Shown here: piece by piece, positions 7,398 through 16,473 of the stretch | Numbering within the stretch: the first letter of the stretch is position 1 | Layout: each line of letters begins with the position of its first letter | NCBI RefSeq assembly: GCF_023149135.1 | Contig: NZ_JAIWJX010000002.1 | Coordinates: 1,488,001 to 1,552,000, forward strand | Direction: 5' to 3' | Length of the DNA stretch: 64,000 nt | DNA from: Fictibacillus marinisediminis | GTDB taxonomy: Bacteria > Bacillota > Bacilli > Bacillales > Fictibacillaceae | The notes under the pieces: generated by a model | What the model was told of the DNA's origin: nothing | Database searches by the model: none | The model's input: only the letters and a program-made list of their open reading frames with translations | Translations under genes and position numbers: made by a program

Positions 7398-8441
7398 GTG
7401 GAGGGCAGGATGGGTATTCGGCGAAAACAGATCATTCAAATAGCCGCCACCTATATCGGGACGGTTGTAGGAGCGGGTTTTGCAACAGGAAGAGAGATCG
7501 TGGAGTTTTTTACCGTCCATGGTTCAGCTGGTTTCCTGGGAATTTTAATCAGCGGTTTCTTATTTATTTTTCTGGGGACGAAAGTTATGCTGCTGGCCCG
7601 AACGATTGGGGCGGATACCTATGAATCGTTAAACCGGTATTTATTTGGGGACAGATTTGCTTCGGGAATTAATTTCATCATGTTCATCATGCTGTTTGGA
7701 GTCACTTCGGTCATGCTGTCAGGTACGGGCGCCTTATTTTCAGAACAGCTTCATCTGCCGTTTCATGCAGGTATCATTCTAACGATCATCCTGTGCTATT
7801 TGGTGATGCAAAAAGGAATGAACGGAATTTTGTGGACCAATTCAGTAATCGTTCCGGTCATGATTTTATTCTCCTTGATCATTTCCGTATCGATGCTTTT
7901 TTCTCCCATAGAAGCTCCCCTTATTAGAACAGAAGACTTTACTCAGCATTGGAAATGGCTGTTCAGCCCCTTTACATATGCTGCCTTTAATTTGACCTTG
8001 TCACAGGCCGTTCTCGTGCCATTAAGCCGTGAAGCAGAAGATGATACAGTCATTAAATGGGGAGGGGTCCTCGGTGGATTAGGCCTTACATTTATCCTTT
8101 TGAACAGCCATTTTGCTCTATACTTAGTGCCGCAGTCTGTACAATATGAAATTCCGGTAGCAGAGATCATCAGCAAACTGGGTGTTTTTGTCCACTTTCT
8201 ATTTTTGATTGTGGTTTATGGGGAGATTTTCACCACATTGATCGGCAATTTATTCGGGCTGATCGAACCGATGAAACAATCTTTCAAGTTATCTTCCAAT
8301 GTCATTTTAGGCCTTTTAATGGGAGGAGGATATGTCATCAGTTTGTTTGGGTATTCCTCTCTTCTCCATTATCTCTATCCGCTTTTTGGTGTCATCGGTC
8401 TGTCGTACCTGGCGATCATTGCTTGTAAAAAGAGTTATTAG
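7398..8441 (+). CDS. ykvI: YkvI-family membrane transporter
   Basis: This 347-residue protein has about ten hydrophobic segments and the signature of the YkvI group of putative amino-acid:cation symporters (LeuT-fold superfamily): AATYIGTVVGAGFATGREIVEFF in the first segment and a run through TYAAFNLTLSQAVLVPLSRE. The frame starts at GTG 7398 with GAGAGG upstream; ATG 7410 with GGAGGG close by is the alternative. Its stop touches the longest frame of the next gene, so the two may be one transcript. The substrate is unknown. Confidence 0.82.
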   Translation: MEGRMGIRRKQIIQIAATYIGTVVGAGFATGREIVEFFTVHGSAGFLGILISGFLFIFLGTKVMLLARTIGADTYESLNRYLFGDRFASGINFIMFIMLFGVTSVMLSGTGALFSEQLHLPFHAGIILTIILCYLVMQKGMNGILWTNSVIVPVMILFSLIISVSMLFSPIEAPLIRTEDFTQHWKWLFSPFTYAAFNLTLSQAVLVPLSREAEDDTVIKWGGVLGGLGLTFILLNSHFALYLVPQSVQYEIPVAEIISKLGVFVHFLFLIVVYGEIFTTLIGNLFGLIEPMKQSFKLSSNVILGLLMGGGYVISLFGYSSLLHYLYPLFGVIGLSYLAIIACKKSY

Positions 8442-8525
8442 GTGCAGGGAAAATCAGAATATACAGGATGTCCCTTTCTTAAAATAGTAGAAAGAATCGT
8501 CACAAGCAGACAAAGGGGCGATGGT

Positions 8526-10877
8526 ATGGGGAATACTAAGCACACAGGGCCAGCATCACTTCCGTTCAAGCCGGATCCCTCACTTTGGGCGAGTCCTGTT
8601 CCATTTGGTTTTGGGAAAAACAAACCTCATCATGTAAGAGACACACTGAAAGCAGCATGGGAGAACCGTGATAACTTAAAATATGCAGCGAAAATATTGA
8701 ACGAGGGGGTATGTGACGGATGTGCCCTTGGTGTTTCTGGATTGCGTGACCAGACCCTTTCAGGGATGCATCTATGCACCACCCGGCTCAACATGCTTCG
8801 TTTAAACACAATGCCGGCAATTCCTAAAAACATGCTGCATGATGATATACAAAACTTAAGAAAATACAGCAGTTCAGAGCTTCGGCAGCTCGGCAGGATA
8901 CCTTATCCAATGATTAGAAAAAAAGGAGATCAGCATTTTCGGCGGATCACCTGGGATAAAGCGCTAAATACGATTGCCTCAAAAATAAAAGCCATTTCTC
9001 CGAAACAGCTGGCGTTCTATTTGACTTCTAGGGGAATAACAAATGAATCCTATTATTTAGCAGCAAAAGCAGCTCGTTTTATTGGAACGAATAATATTGA
9101 TAATGCCTCGCGAATCTGTCATTCTCCTTCTAAGACAGCTTTAAACAAGATGCTTGGTATAGGGGCATCAAGCTGCAGCTATAAGGATTGGATCGGGACC
9201 GACGTTCTTGTGTTCTGGGGTTCTGTTTCAGCGAACAACCAGCCGGTTTCTACAAAGTATATTTATGCGGCTAAAAGAAAGGGAACAAAAGTAATTATCA
9301 TCAATCCCTATGCAGAGCCTTCTATGGAACGCTATTGGATTCCTTCCATTCCTGATTCAGCCGTATTCGGTACCAAAATTGCTGATGATTTTTATCAAGT
9401 GAAGATTGGCGGGGATATTGCACTGATCAATGGAATCATGAAGCACTGGTTTGAGATGGAGCGTAAAGAGAGAGGTTCAGCTCTGGAGCATTTATTTATT
9501 AACGAGCATGTAAAAGGGCTTGAAGAGATGAAACGTCATGTGCGCGGTCTGACGTGGGAAAACCTTGAAAAGTCTTCGGGCTTGGGGAAAGAGCGAATCC
9601 GCGAACTGGCGGAGATCCTGGCCTGCTCAAAGTCGGGTGTATTTGTCTGGTCAATGGGTCTGACCCAGCATAGGTTTGGTACCGATAATGTGTCACAGAT
9701 TGTTAATCTCGCACTGCTCAGAGGATTTCTGGGCCGGAAAAATTGCGGTTTGATGCCTATTCGCGGGCATTCGGGTGTCCAGGGTGCAGGTGAGATGGGA
9801 GCCGATCCCTTTAGTTTGCCGGGCGGCGGATTTGATGAGAGAACACGGCAGCGCATACAATCGGTTTGGGGTTTTGCTGTACCAGACTGGCAGGGAGACA
9901 TACTAGGCATCAGCCTGGAGAATGCTCTCCTTTCTGAAGATGCAGACAGAAAGCTGAAGCTGTATTACATGTCAGGCGGGAACTTTTTGGAGACCATGCC
10001 AGATCCAGACTTTGTAAAGTCCTGTCTTGAAAACATAGAAGTCAGAGTCCATCAGGACATCATCCTTAATACATCTACTCTGCTTGATGCCAGGGATTGT
10101 GTCATCGTCCTTCCTGCAATGACAAGGTACGAACAGCCGGGTGGCGGGACTTCCACTTCAACCGAAAGAATGGTCTATTTTTCACCTGAAATCAATGGGC
10201 CACGGATGGAAGAAGCACGTCCGGAATGGCAGATCTATAGTGAACTTGCTTCAAGAGTCAGGCCGGATCAAAAGCATATCATGCAATTCTCCGATGCAGG
10301 AGCAGTCAGAAAGGAGATTGCAATGGCTGCCCCAAACTATAAAGGGATACAGGATCTTTGCAAAAAAGGAGATGTGTTTCAATGGGGAGGTGCCTGGCTT
10401 TGTGAAGGAGGCATTTGCCCGACAGAAGACGGCAGGGGGCGGCTTCTTGCCATTGATCTGCCGGAACGGCGGCAGGGAAGAGGAGAATTTACCATTACGA
10501 CAAGGAGAGGAAAACAGTTCAATTCCATGGTTTATCATAAAATGGATCCTTTTAACCAAGCATCCAGAGAAGACGTACTCCTTCACTTGAAGGACGTTTT
10601 AGAGCTTGGTTTACGGGAAGGAGAATCCGTTGTGGTTTACAATCGGCACGGTTTGTTTCGGGGCCGGGTGAAGATTGCAGACATAAAAAGGCGTAACGCC
10701 GCTTTATACTGGCCAGAAGCCAATTGTTTAATCCCTAAAGGTGTTTATGAAAGATCAGCCGGGATTCCGGAATACAATTCAGGAGCCTTGATTGAAAAGG
10801 CTGAAGTATTTTATGCCCAAAAAGACAAGGCATATAAAGAGAAAAGGCTGGCTGAATCAGAATTAGATGAGGATTAA
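8526..10877 (+). CDS. FdhF/YdeP-type molybdopterin oxidoreductase
   Basis: This 783-residue protein belongs to the DMSO-reductase superfamily, in the YdeP/FdhF-like branch also called formate dehydrogenase alpha-like. The N-terminal CDGCALGVSG and HLCTTRLNMLRL, then RRITWDKALNTIASKI, RGITNESYYL, SRICHSPSK, VFWGSVSANNQP and the C-terminal FNSMVYHKMDP follow the branch's order. I chose ATG 8526 because AAAGGGGCG precedes it; the upstream 28 codons overlap the leader. It binds a bis-MGD cofactor by family; the substrate is not established for most members. No FdhD or small subunit is adjacent. It sits between two transporters. Confidence 0.85.
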   Translation: MGNTKHTGPASLPFKPDPSLWASPVPFGFGKNKPHHVRDTLKAAWENRDNLKYAAKILNEGVCDGCALGVSGLRDQTLSGMHLCTTRLNMLRLNTMPAIPKNMLHDDIQNLRKYSSSELRQLGRIPYPMIRKKGDQHFRRITWDKALNTIASKIKAISPKQLAFYLTSRGITNESYYLAAKAARFIGTNNIDNASRICHSPSKTALNKMLGIGASSCSYKDWIGTDVLVFWGSVSANNQPVSTKYIYAAKRKGTKVIIINPYAEPSMERYWIPSIPDSAVFGTKIADDFYQVKIGGDIALINGIMKHWFEMERKERGSALEHLFINEHVKGLEEMKRHVRGLTWENLEKSSGLGKERIRELAEILACSKSGVFVWSMGLTQHRFGTDNVSQIVNLALLRGFLGRKNCGLMPIRGHSGVQGAGEMGADPFSLPGGGFDERTRQRIQSVWGFAVPDWQGDILGISLENALLSEDADRKLKLYYMSGGNFLETMPDPDFVKSCLENIEVRVHQDIILNTSTLLDARDCVIVLPAMTRYEQPGGGTSTSTERMVYFSPEINGPRMEEARPEWQIYSELASRVRPDQKHIMQFSDAGAVRKEIAMAAPNYKGIQDLCKKGDVFQWGGAWLCEGGICPTEDGRGRLLAIDLPERRQGRGEFTITTRRGKQFNSMVYHKMDPFNQASREDVLLHLKDVLELGLREGESVVVYNRHGLFRGRVKIADIKRRNAALYWPEANCLIPKGVYERSAGIPEYNSGALIEKAEVFYAQKDKAYKEKRLAESELDED

Positions 10878-11016
10878 GGCCTTGGTAGTATATTTGGATT
10901 TTTTTGAATACTATTACTATTTTTGAGCGTAGTGACAGATGATCCCGGCTATGATAAGGTTTTTAAAAGAAAGTCCTTCTAGAATAGACAAAAATAGTTT
11001 GGGAGTGGACAGAAAA

Positions 11017-12366
11017 GTGAACACAGAAGCAGGTCTCAAAAAAGACATCGGGCTTTCAGTGGCGATGTCTATTGTAATTGGAACAGTGATCGGATCAGGT
11101 ATCTTTATGAAGCCTGGAAAGGTAATTGAGTATGCGGGAGGCTCCAATATGGCGCTGCTGGCCTGGATACTGGGGGGACTCATCACCCTGGCAGGCGGCC
11201 TGACCATTGCAGAAGTTGCCACTCAAATTCCAAAAACAGGCGGGCTATACGTCTATATGGAAGAAGTATACGGAAAAGTATGGGGTTATTTAAGCGGATG
11301 GGTTCAGACGGTCATCTACGGACCTGCTATCATTGGAGGGCTTGGACTCTATTTTGGCTCTTTGATCGCGAACCTTTTTGGATGGAATGAAAAGGCCGGT
11401 CCATGGATTGGCGTTATAACCGTTATTTTCTTGGCGGTCATTAATAGTTTCGGCACCAAGTACGGGGGAATTGTTCAAAACGCCGCAACGATAGGAAAGC
11501 TGCTGCCTATTATTTTAATTATTGTGTTTGGGATCTGGAAAGGAAATGAAGAGGTCCTGAATGCAGGCAGCGGACTAACAGGCGAGATTAGTATGGGAGC
11601 AGCCATATTGGCGACATTGTGGGCATATGATGGATGGCTGATGGTTGGTTTTGTTGCAGGTGAAATGAAGAACCCTGCAAAAATTCTTCCTAAAGCCATC
11701 GTCGGCGGTATTCTTGTTGTCACAGCGGCTTACCTCCTTGTAAATGTAGCGATGTTTCATGTACTGCCTGCAAGCACGATCGTCGACCTCGGCGAGAACT
11801 CTGCAGGTAAAGCAGCTTCCTTATTATTCGGAGATATTGGCGGAAAGCTGATTGCTATTGGAATTGCCGTTTCTATTTTCGGTTGTCTTAATGGAAAAAT
11901 TCTGACGTTTCCAAGGGTAACGTACGCCATGGCTCAACGCAAGCAGCTTCCGGCATCCCGCTTTCTGGCATCTGTTTCAGAAAAGTTTGGAACACCGATC
12001 CCTGCGACAGGGCTGCAAGTCGTGTTTGCCGTTATTCTGATGCTTGTTTCCAACCCGGATTACCTATCAGCCATGGCGATATTTGCAATTTATATTTTTT
12101 ACATTTTTGCCTTCTATGCCGTCTTTTTATTGAGAAAAAGAAACAAGGAGAAAGAAAGGACGTACAGCGTTCCTCTGTTCCCGTTTGTTCCAGCGTTTGC
12201 GATCATAGGGGCTGGTTATATCGTGATTGCGACGATCTATGATAATCCGAGGGACAGCTTAACTGCAATCGCTGTGACTTTGTTGGGCTTGCCGCTGTAT
12301 TGGTATTTAAATAGAAATAAAGGCAAAACTTCAAGTGATGAATTCTTGAAACAACAAGCCAAATAA
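11017..12366 (+). CDS. steT: Serine/threonine exchanger of the APC (LAT) family
   Basis: This 12-segment membrane protein resembles B. subtilis SteT, an obligate L-serine/L-threonine exchanger. Matching traits are SIVIGTVIGSGIFMKPG in segment 1, IPKTGGLYVYMEEVYG, ATLWAYDGWLMVGFVAGEMKNP and SIFGCLNGKILTFPR. The longest frame begins at ATG 10939, but GTG 11017 has GGAGTGG upstream and gives the N-terminus NTEAGLKKDIGL that lines up with SteT (449 residues against 438). It is a single-gene unit with its own terminator. Confidence 0.88.
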   Translation: MNTEAGLKKDIGLSVAMSIVIGTVIGSGIFMKPGKVIEYAGGSNMALLAWILGGLITLAGGLTIAEVATQIPKTGGLYVYMEEVYGKVWGYLSGWVQTVIYGPAIIGGLGLYFGSLIANLFGWNEKAGPWIGVITVIFLAVINSFGTKYGGIVQNAATIGKLLPIILIIVFGIWKGNEEVLNAGSGLTGEISMGAAILATLWAYDGWLMVGFVAGEMKNPAKILPKAIVGGILVVTAAYLLVNVAMFHVLPASTIVDLGENSAGKAASLLFGDIGGKLIAIGIAVSIFGCLNGKILTFPRVTYAMAQRKQLPASRFLASVSEKFGTPIPATGLQVVFAVILMLVSNPDYLSAMAIFAIYIFYIFAFYAVFLLRKRNKEKERTYSVPLFPFVPAFAIIGAGYIVIATIYDNPRDSLTAIAVTLLGLPLYWYLNRNKGKTSSDEFLKQQAK

Positions 12367-12382
12367 GCGTCATTATCTGTTT

Positions 12383-12412
12383 GCTCTGCTGAATTTTCAG
12401 CAGGGCTTTTTT
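12383..12412 (+). terminator. Rho-independent terminator of steT
   Basis: GCTCTGCTG and CAGCAGGGC pair around AATTTT and are followed by TTTTTTG. Confidence 0.88.
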
Positions 12413-12434
12413 GTTTTATCGAATAAAAAGGCAG

Positions 12435-12441
12435 CATACTA
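12435..12441 (+). promoter_or_regulatory. Possible sigma-G -10 element of the ger operon
   Basis: CATACTA matches the forespore sigma-G -10 consensus and lies 40 bases before the gerA-type start. The -35 region 17-18 bases further upstream is a poor match, so this rests on the -10 and on the gene family, which sigma-G normally drives. Confidence 0.4.
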
Positions 12442-12481
12442 CAGAAAATGAGAAGTAAACAGAGTGGAGGTGAATGAATGG

Positions 12482-13981
12482 ATGAAGATCAGGAAACGTT
12501 TAAAACGGCGGCCGATTGCAGGTTCAGAAGCTAAAGCTTATGAAAATATAGAAGTTTCTTTACAGATTGATGAAAACCTCGATCACTTGAAAAATATCTT
12601 AGGTGAGAGCATGGATGTGAAGATTCTGCCATTCTATGAGAGACCTGTTCCTTTTGTCGTTTGTTTCATTGAAGGGCTCGTAAACAAGCAGCAGATTGAT
12701 CTATCCATTCTTCAGCCTATACACGATTGGCAGGATACTGAAGAGGATGTAACCCCTCAGACATTGATTCAGCAGATTGAGGTTTCCGCTGTTGTTAACA
12801 AACATCAGCTGTTCGGACATATTATTACACCAATCTTAAAAGGGCAAGTGGCTGTCTTTGTGGATGGACTGGACGTGGCTTATACGATCCCGCTGGAATT
12901 CTTTCCAACGAGAGGAATCGATGAGCCCGAGTCACAGACGACCGTCAGGGGTCCGCGGGAAGGGTTCATTGAAACCCTTCAAATTAACACGACGCTGCTG
13001 AGAAGAAGAATCTCTAACCCCCTGTTGCGCTTCAAGCCCTTGCAGATAGGAAATGTAACAAAAACGACGGTGCTTGTAGCCTATATGGAAAACAAAGCCG
13101 ATCTACAAGTATTAAATGAAGTGATGAACAGACTGATCAATCTTGACACGGACAAAGTCTTTGAAGGAGGGATGATTGAAGAACTGATCGATGAAAATGG
13201 TTATACTCCGTTTCCGACGTTTCAATCATCAGAGCGTCCTGATGTAGCAGCAGCGGCACTTGCTGAAGGGAAAATAGTGATTCTGATAGAGGGAACTCCA
13301 TTCGTTCTTATAACGCCTGTCACCTTTATTTCTTTCTTTCAGGCAGCTGAAGACTACTACAGCCATTATGATCTTTCCATTCTTGTCCGGTTTGTACGGG
13401 TGATGTCTTTTATCATCTCCTTTTCGCTTCCCGCTGTCTATATTGCCGTTACAAGCTTTCATCAGGAACTGATCCCAACGAACCTGCTCGTGAGCCTTGC
13501 CGCACAGCGTGAAGGAGTTCCTTTTCCCGCTTTTTTAGAGGCGTTGATCATGGAAATAATCTTTGAAATTTTAAGGGAGGCGGGCATTCGAATGCCAAGG
13601 CCGATCGGTTCTGCCGTCTCTATCGTTGGGGCTATCGTTATCGGGGAGTCAGCCGTTGCTGCGGGTTTAGTATCACCTGCCATTGTTATTGTTGTCTCGC
13701 TTACTGCAATCTCAAGCTTCGTCTCCCCATACTATGCATTCAGCGGTGCGGCAAGGATACTCCGCTTTGCGTTAATGATTTTAGCGGCAACAATAGGAAT
13801 TTACGGCATCATCATGTTCTACCTGGCCCTGTTTGTTCATCTATGTTCATTGACCTCCATGGGAAAACCTTATTTCACATCCCTTGCCCCATTTACCGAC
13901 GAACAGGATGATACTCTTTTACGACTTCCTTTCTGGTGGAAACAGACAAAACTCTATAAAAAATGGAAAGCAAGCTCATGA
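12482..13981 (+). CDS. GerA-family germinant receptor A subunit
   Basis: This is the A subunit of a nutrient germinant receptor in the spore inner membrane. The 499-residue protein has a large hydrophilic N-terminal half (about 1-290) with the family landmarks DQTTVRGPREGFIETL-like and NTTLLRRRISNPLLR, then about five membrane segments including PLRP-like AAQREGVPFPAFLEALIMEIIFEILREAG. I chose ATG 12482, ten bases after GGAGGTG, over the GTG at 12464. It overlaps the next gene by ATGA and opens a four-gene operon. The cognate germinant cannot be inferred. Confidence 0.93.
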   Translation: MKIRKRLKRRPIAGSEAKAYENIEVSLQIDENLDHLKNILGESMDVKILPFYERPVPFVVCFIEGLVNKQQIDLSILQPIHDWQDTEEDVTPQTLIQQIEVSAVVNKHQLFGHIITPILKGQVAVFVDGLDVAYTIPLEFFPTRGIDEPESQTTVRGPREGFIETLQINTTLLRRRISNPLLRFKPLQIGNVTKTTVLVAYMENKADLQVLNEVMNRLINLDTDKVFEGGMIEELIDENGYTPFPTFQSSERPDVAAAALAEGKIVILIEGTPFVLITPVTFISFFQAAEDYYSHYDLSILVRFVRVMSFIISFSLPAVYIAVTSFHQELIPTNLLVSLAAQREGVPFPAFLEALIMEIIFEILREAGIRMPRPIGSAVSIVGAIVIGESAVAAGLVSPAIVIVVSLTAISSFVSPYYAFSGAARILRFALMILAATIGIYGIIMFYLALFVHLCSLTSMGKPYFTSLAPFTDEQDDTLLRLPFWWKQTKLYKKWKASS

Positions 13982-15195
13982 AACGATTAAAAATACTGTT
14001 GATGATTACAATTGTAGTTTCGTTCTCTTTAGCTGGATGCAATGGCAGGCGCGAATTGAATGAACTTCTTATCGTTTCGGCTCTTGGAATTGACATAAGC
14101 AAATCCGGAAAAACAGAGGTTCATATTCAAGTTTTAAATCCTAACGGGGCAACTGGAAACCAGGGAGGGGCGGTATCAGGAGGGTCAGGTGGTTCTGTCT
14201 ATACTTATTCTGTGAAGGGTTCTACCATATATGAAGGGATTGATAAGGCAGGAAGGATACTCCCCCGGTATATGATGTTCTCTCATATTAACAGTGTGGT
14301 CATCGGTGAGAAATATGCGAGAAAAAAAGGGTTAAAGCCCCTTTTTGATTTTATGGAACGAAATCATGAGTTCAGAGAAACTGTTCCTATGTTTATAGCA
14401 AAGCATTCAACAGCAAAAGAAATCCTGACGATCTACACGCCAATCTTTAAAAATCCTGGTGAGTCGTTGAACAACCGCTTACAATTATCTTCTTTAACTA
14501 CGGGACTGTCAGAAGGTGTATTGGAAAAAGATGTGGTACGGTGGAGATTTGGTGAACACAGGGATCCCGCCATTCCCGGTGTTGAGGTATTGGAAAGCTC
14601 AAAAAAGGCTTCAGACATCTCCAATCTTAATAATATTCGAGCCAACGATAAAACCTTTCTGATTACAGGACTCGCCTTATTTGATAAAGACAGGCTGAAG
14701 AGCTGGTTAACTGCGGAAGAATCTAAGGGATGGGCGATGATTTCAGGCAGAACGAAGGAGATCTCTGTTTTTACTCAAAAATGCGGGAACAAAAAAGGCC
14801 ATCTTGCATTGGTAGCCAAGGAAATTAAAACCAGTGTGAAACCTATAGTAAAAGGGGATAACGTTTTTTTTTCCATAGAAGTTAATGGTAAGGGTTACCT
14901 GCAGGAAGTGACATGCAATGTTAATCTTGGTGACCCTGCAGAATTGCGGGTTATTGAGAAGTTCTTGGCGAAAGTGTTGAAAAAGGAAGTGGTGAGCGCA
15001 GTGAAAAAGGCACAAAAAGAAAAAACGGATGTATTCGGGTTTGGTCAGCTTCTATATGAAGATGATCCTGATTATTGGAAAAGGAAGAAAAACGACTGGC
15101 CTGAAAATTTTGCAGCAGCCAAAATAAAGGCAGAGGTAAAAATAAAACTGGAAACGACAGGTGCTAGAATTGAAACCATCAACCAAGAAAAGTAA
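13978..15195 (+). CDS. Ger(x)C-family germinant receptor lipoprotein
   Basis: This is the C subunit of the germinant receptor, a lipoprotein on the outer face of the spore inner membrane. It has a signal peptide with lipobox LAGC, then the family sequence RRELNELLIVSALGIDI, HINSVVIGEKYARKKGL and FMERNHEFRETVPMF. Length (405 residues) is typical. The start ATG overlaps the stop of the A subunit gene by four bases, which suggests translational coupling. The usual germination operon order A-B-C is here A-C-B. Confidence 0.93.
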   Translation: MKRLKILLMITIVVSFSLAGCNGRRELNELLIVSALGIDISKSGKTEVHIQVLNPNGATGNQGGAVSGGSGGSVYTYSVKGSTIYEGIDKAGRILPRYMMFSHINSVVIGEKYARKKGLKPLFDFMERNHEFRETVPMFIAKHSTAKEILTIYTPIFKNPGESLNNRLQLSSLTTGLSEGVLEKDVVRWRFGEHRDPAIPGVEVLESSKKASDISNLNNIRANDKTFLITGLALFDKDRLKSWLTAEESKGWAMISGRTKEISVFTQKCGNKKGHLALVAKEIKTSVKPIVKGDNVFFSIEVNGKGYLQEVTCNVNLGDPAELRVIEKFLAKVLKKEVVSAVKKAQKEKTDVFGFGQLLYEDDPDYWKRKKNDWPENFAAAKIKAEVKIKLETTGARIETINQEK

Positions 15196-15343
15196 ACACA
15201 AATACCGTTATGTACTGGCTGGTTTCTGGATGTTTACCCTGCTTTACACTTTCTGCTATTTAACAAATCATGACTTCCTTCACCTAAACAATTGGATCAA
15301 TAACACGTACGTACCGATTTATGAAATGTGGTTTGGAGGTTAA
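15161..15343 (+). CDS. Small membrane protein in the ger operon (possible D subunit)
   Basis: This 60-residue frame starts at GTG inside the last 35 bases of the C-subunit gene and stops two bases before the B-subunit start. It has a basic N-terminus (KPSTKKSKHKYRY) and one clear membrane segment (VLAGFWMFTLLYTFCYL), and ends in WFGG. Several ger operons encode a small D protein, usually with two membrane segments; this could be a divergent one. The ribosome site is weak, so expression would depend on coupling. The GGAGG for gerB lies inside its last codons. Confidence 0.55.
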   Translation: MLELKPSTKKSKHKYRYVLAGFWMFTLLYTFCYLTNHDFLHLNNWINNTYVPIYEMWFGG

Positions 15344-15345
15344 CG

Positions 15346-16440
15346 ATGAATCACACCTTGAATCAATGGCAGCTATTTCTATTAACAGTCAGCTTCCTGG
15401 TAGGAAGTTCATTATTGATGGCTCCAAATTTAACATCCTATTATTCAAAACAGGATGCATGGCTGTCCATGATTATAGCCATAGCAATTGGCATATTCAT
15501 TAATCTGCTTTGGATTTACCTTTTGTCACTCTATCAGTATCAATCCATTTTTGAAATAGTAGAAACGGTTAGCGGCAAATGGATTGGGAGCATTCTATCA
15601 CTCATTATTGTATTTTACTCTCTTCATTTGTGTTCGTATGTCGTGAGAAATGTCAGTAACTTTATGATTTCAAGCGTACTCCCGGATACGAACGCATGGA
15701 CGTTTCAGATCATGCTGATTCTTGTTTCTTTGTATTCCTGCTATTATGGGTTGAACAATATTGCACGGGTGAACGAATTCTTAAACCCCATCATGGCGGT
15801 TCTGTTTATCGCATCGCTTATATTAACGCTGAACCGATTCGATATCAGGTACTTTAAGCCGGTTTTGGAACAGCCTCTTTCTACGGTCATGCAGGGGGCT
15901 TATACGACGACGGGTTTTCCATTTATTGAAGTCATATTGTTAGGCACGGTTTTTACGTATGTCAGGAAAAAGAAAAAGCTGATGAGATCCTACTTGAATG
16001 CTATTGTCGCGTCTGGAATTATACTCCTCATTACAATTATCGTGGCAATCGGCTGTGACGGCTACTACATGGTAAGCCGGACTACGTTTCCTACATTTGA
16101 ATTGATGCGTGCCATTAATATTGTTAAACTTTTGGAGCGGGTTGAGGTACTGATAGCCGTTGTTTGGATCGTCGGGATTTTTGTTAAGATTGTTATTTGT
16201 TTTCTTGCTGCTATGATGGGACTGCAGCAGGTTGCCAAGCACCATTCTTATGGACCGTTTCTTCTTCCTGCGGGTTTGCTTGTATGGGCAATGAGCAACC
16301 ATGAACACAGCAATACGATGGAATTTACCGATTTCGTCGCAAAAAACTGGACGCTCTGGTGGTTTACCCTATATTTTCTTTTAATTGTGGTGCTGATCAT
16401 TGGAGTAATCCTTAAAAAGAACAAGAGAACTGATACATAA
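15346..16440 (+). CDS. GerAB-type spore germination permease (B subunit)
   Basis: This is the B subunit of the germinant receptor, an APC-superfamily protein thought to bind the germinant. The 364-residue protein has about ten membrane segments and the family pattern: an opening NQWQLFLLTVSFLVGSSLL, then QDAWLSMIIAIAIG, YYGLNNIARVNEF and GAYTTTGFPFIEV. ATG 15346 has GGAGG seven bases upstream. It ends the operon, followed by a strong terminator shared with the opposite gene. Confidence 0.92.
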   Translation: MNHTLNQWQLFLLTVSFLVGSSLLMAPNLTSYYSKQDAWLSMIIAIAIGIFINLLWIYLLSLYQYQSIFEIVETVSGKWIGSILSLIIVFYSLHLCSYVVRNVSNFMISSVLPDTNAWTFQIMLILVSLYSCYYGLNNIARVNEFLNPIMAVLFIASLILTLNRFDIRYFKPVLEQPLSTVMQGAYTTTGFPFIEVILLGTVFTYVRKKKKLMRSYLNAIVASGIILLITIIVAIGCDGYYMVSRTTFPTFELMRAINIVKLLERVEVLIAVVWIVGIFVKIVICFLAAMMGLQQVAKHHSYGPFLLPAGLLVWAMSNHEHSNTMEFTDFVAKNWTLWWFTLYFLLIVVLIIGVILKKNKRTDT

Positions 16441-16441
16441 A

Positions 16442-16473
16442 AAGAACCTGCCCATTTGAGCAGGTTCTTTTTT
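16442..16473. terminator. Bidirectional terminator after ger operon
   Basis: AAGAACCTGC and GCAGGTTCTT form a perfect ten-base stem with an eight-base loop, flanked by A and T runs. It separates the ger operon from the convergent SEC-C gene. Confidence 0.93.
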
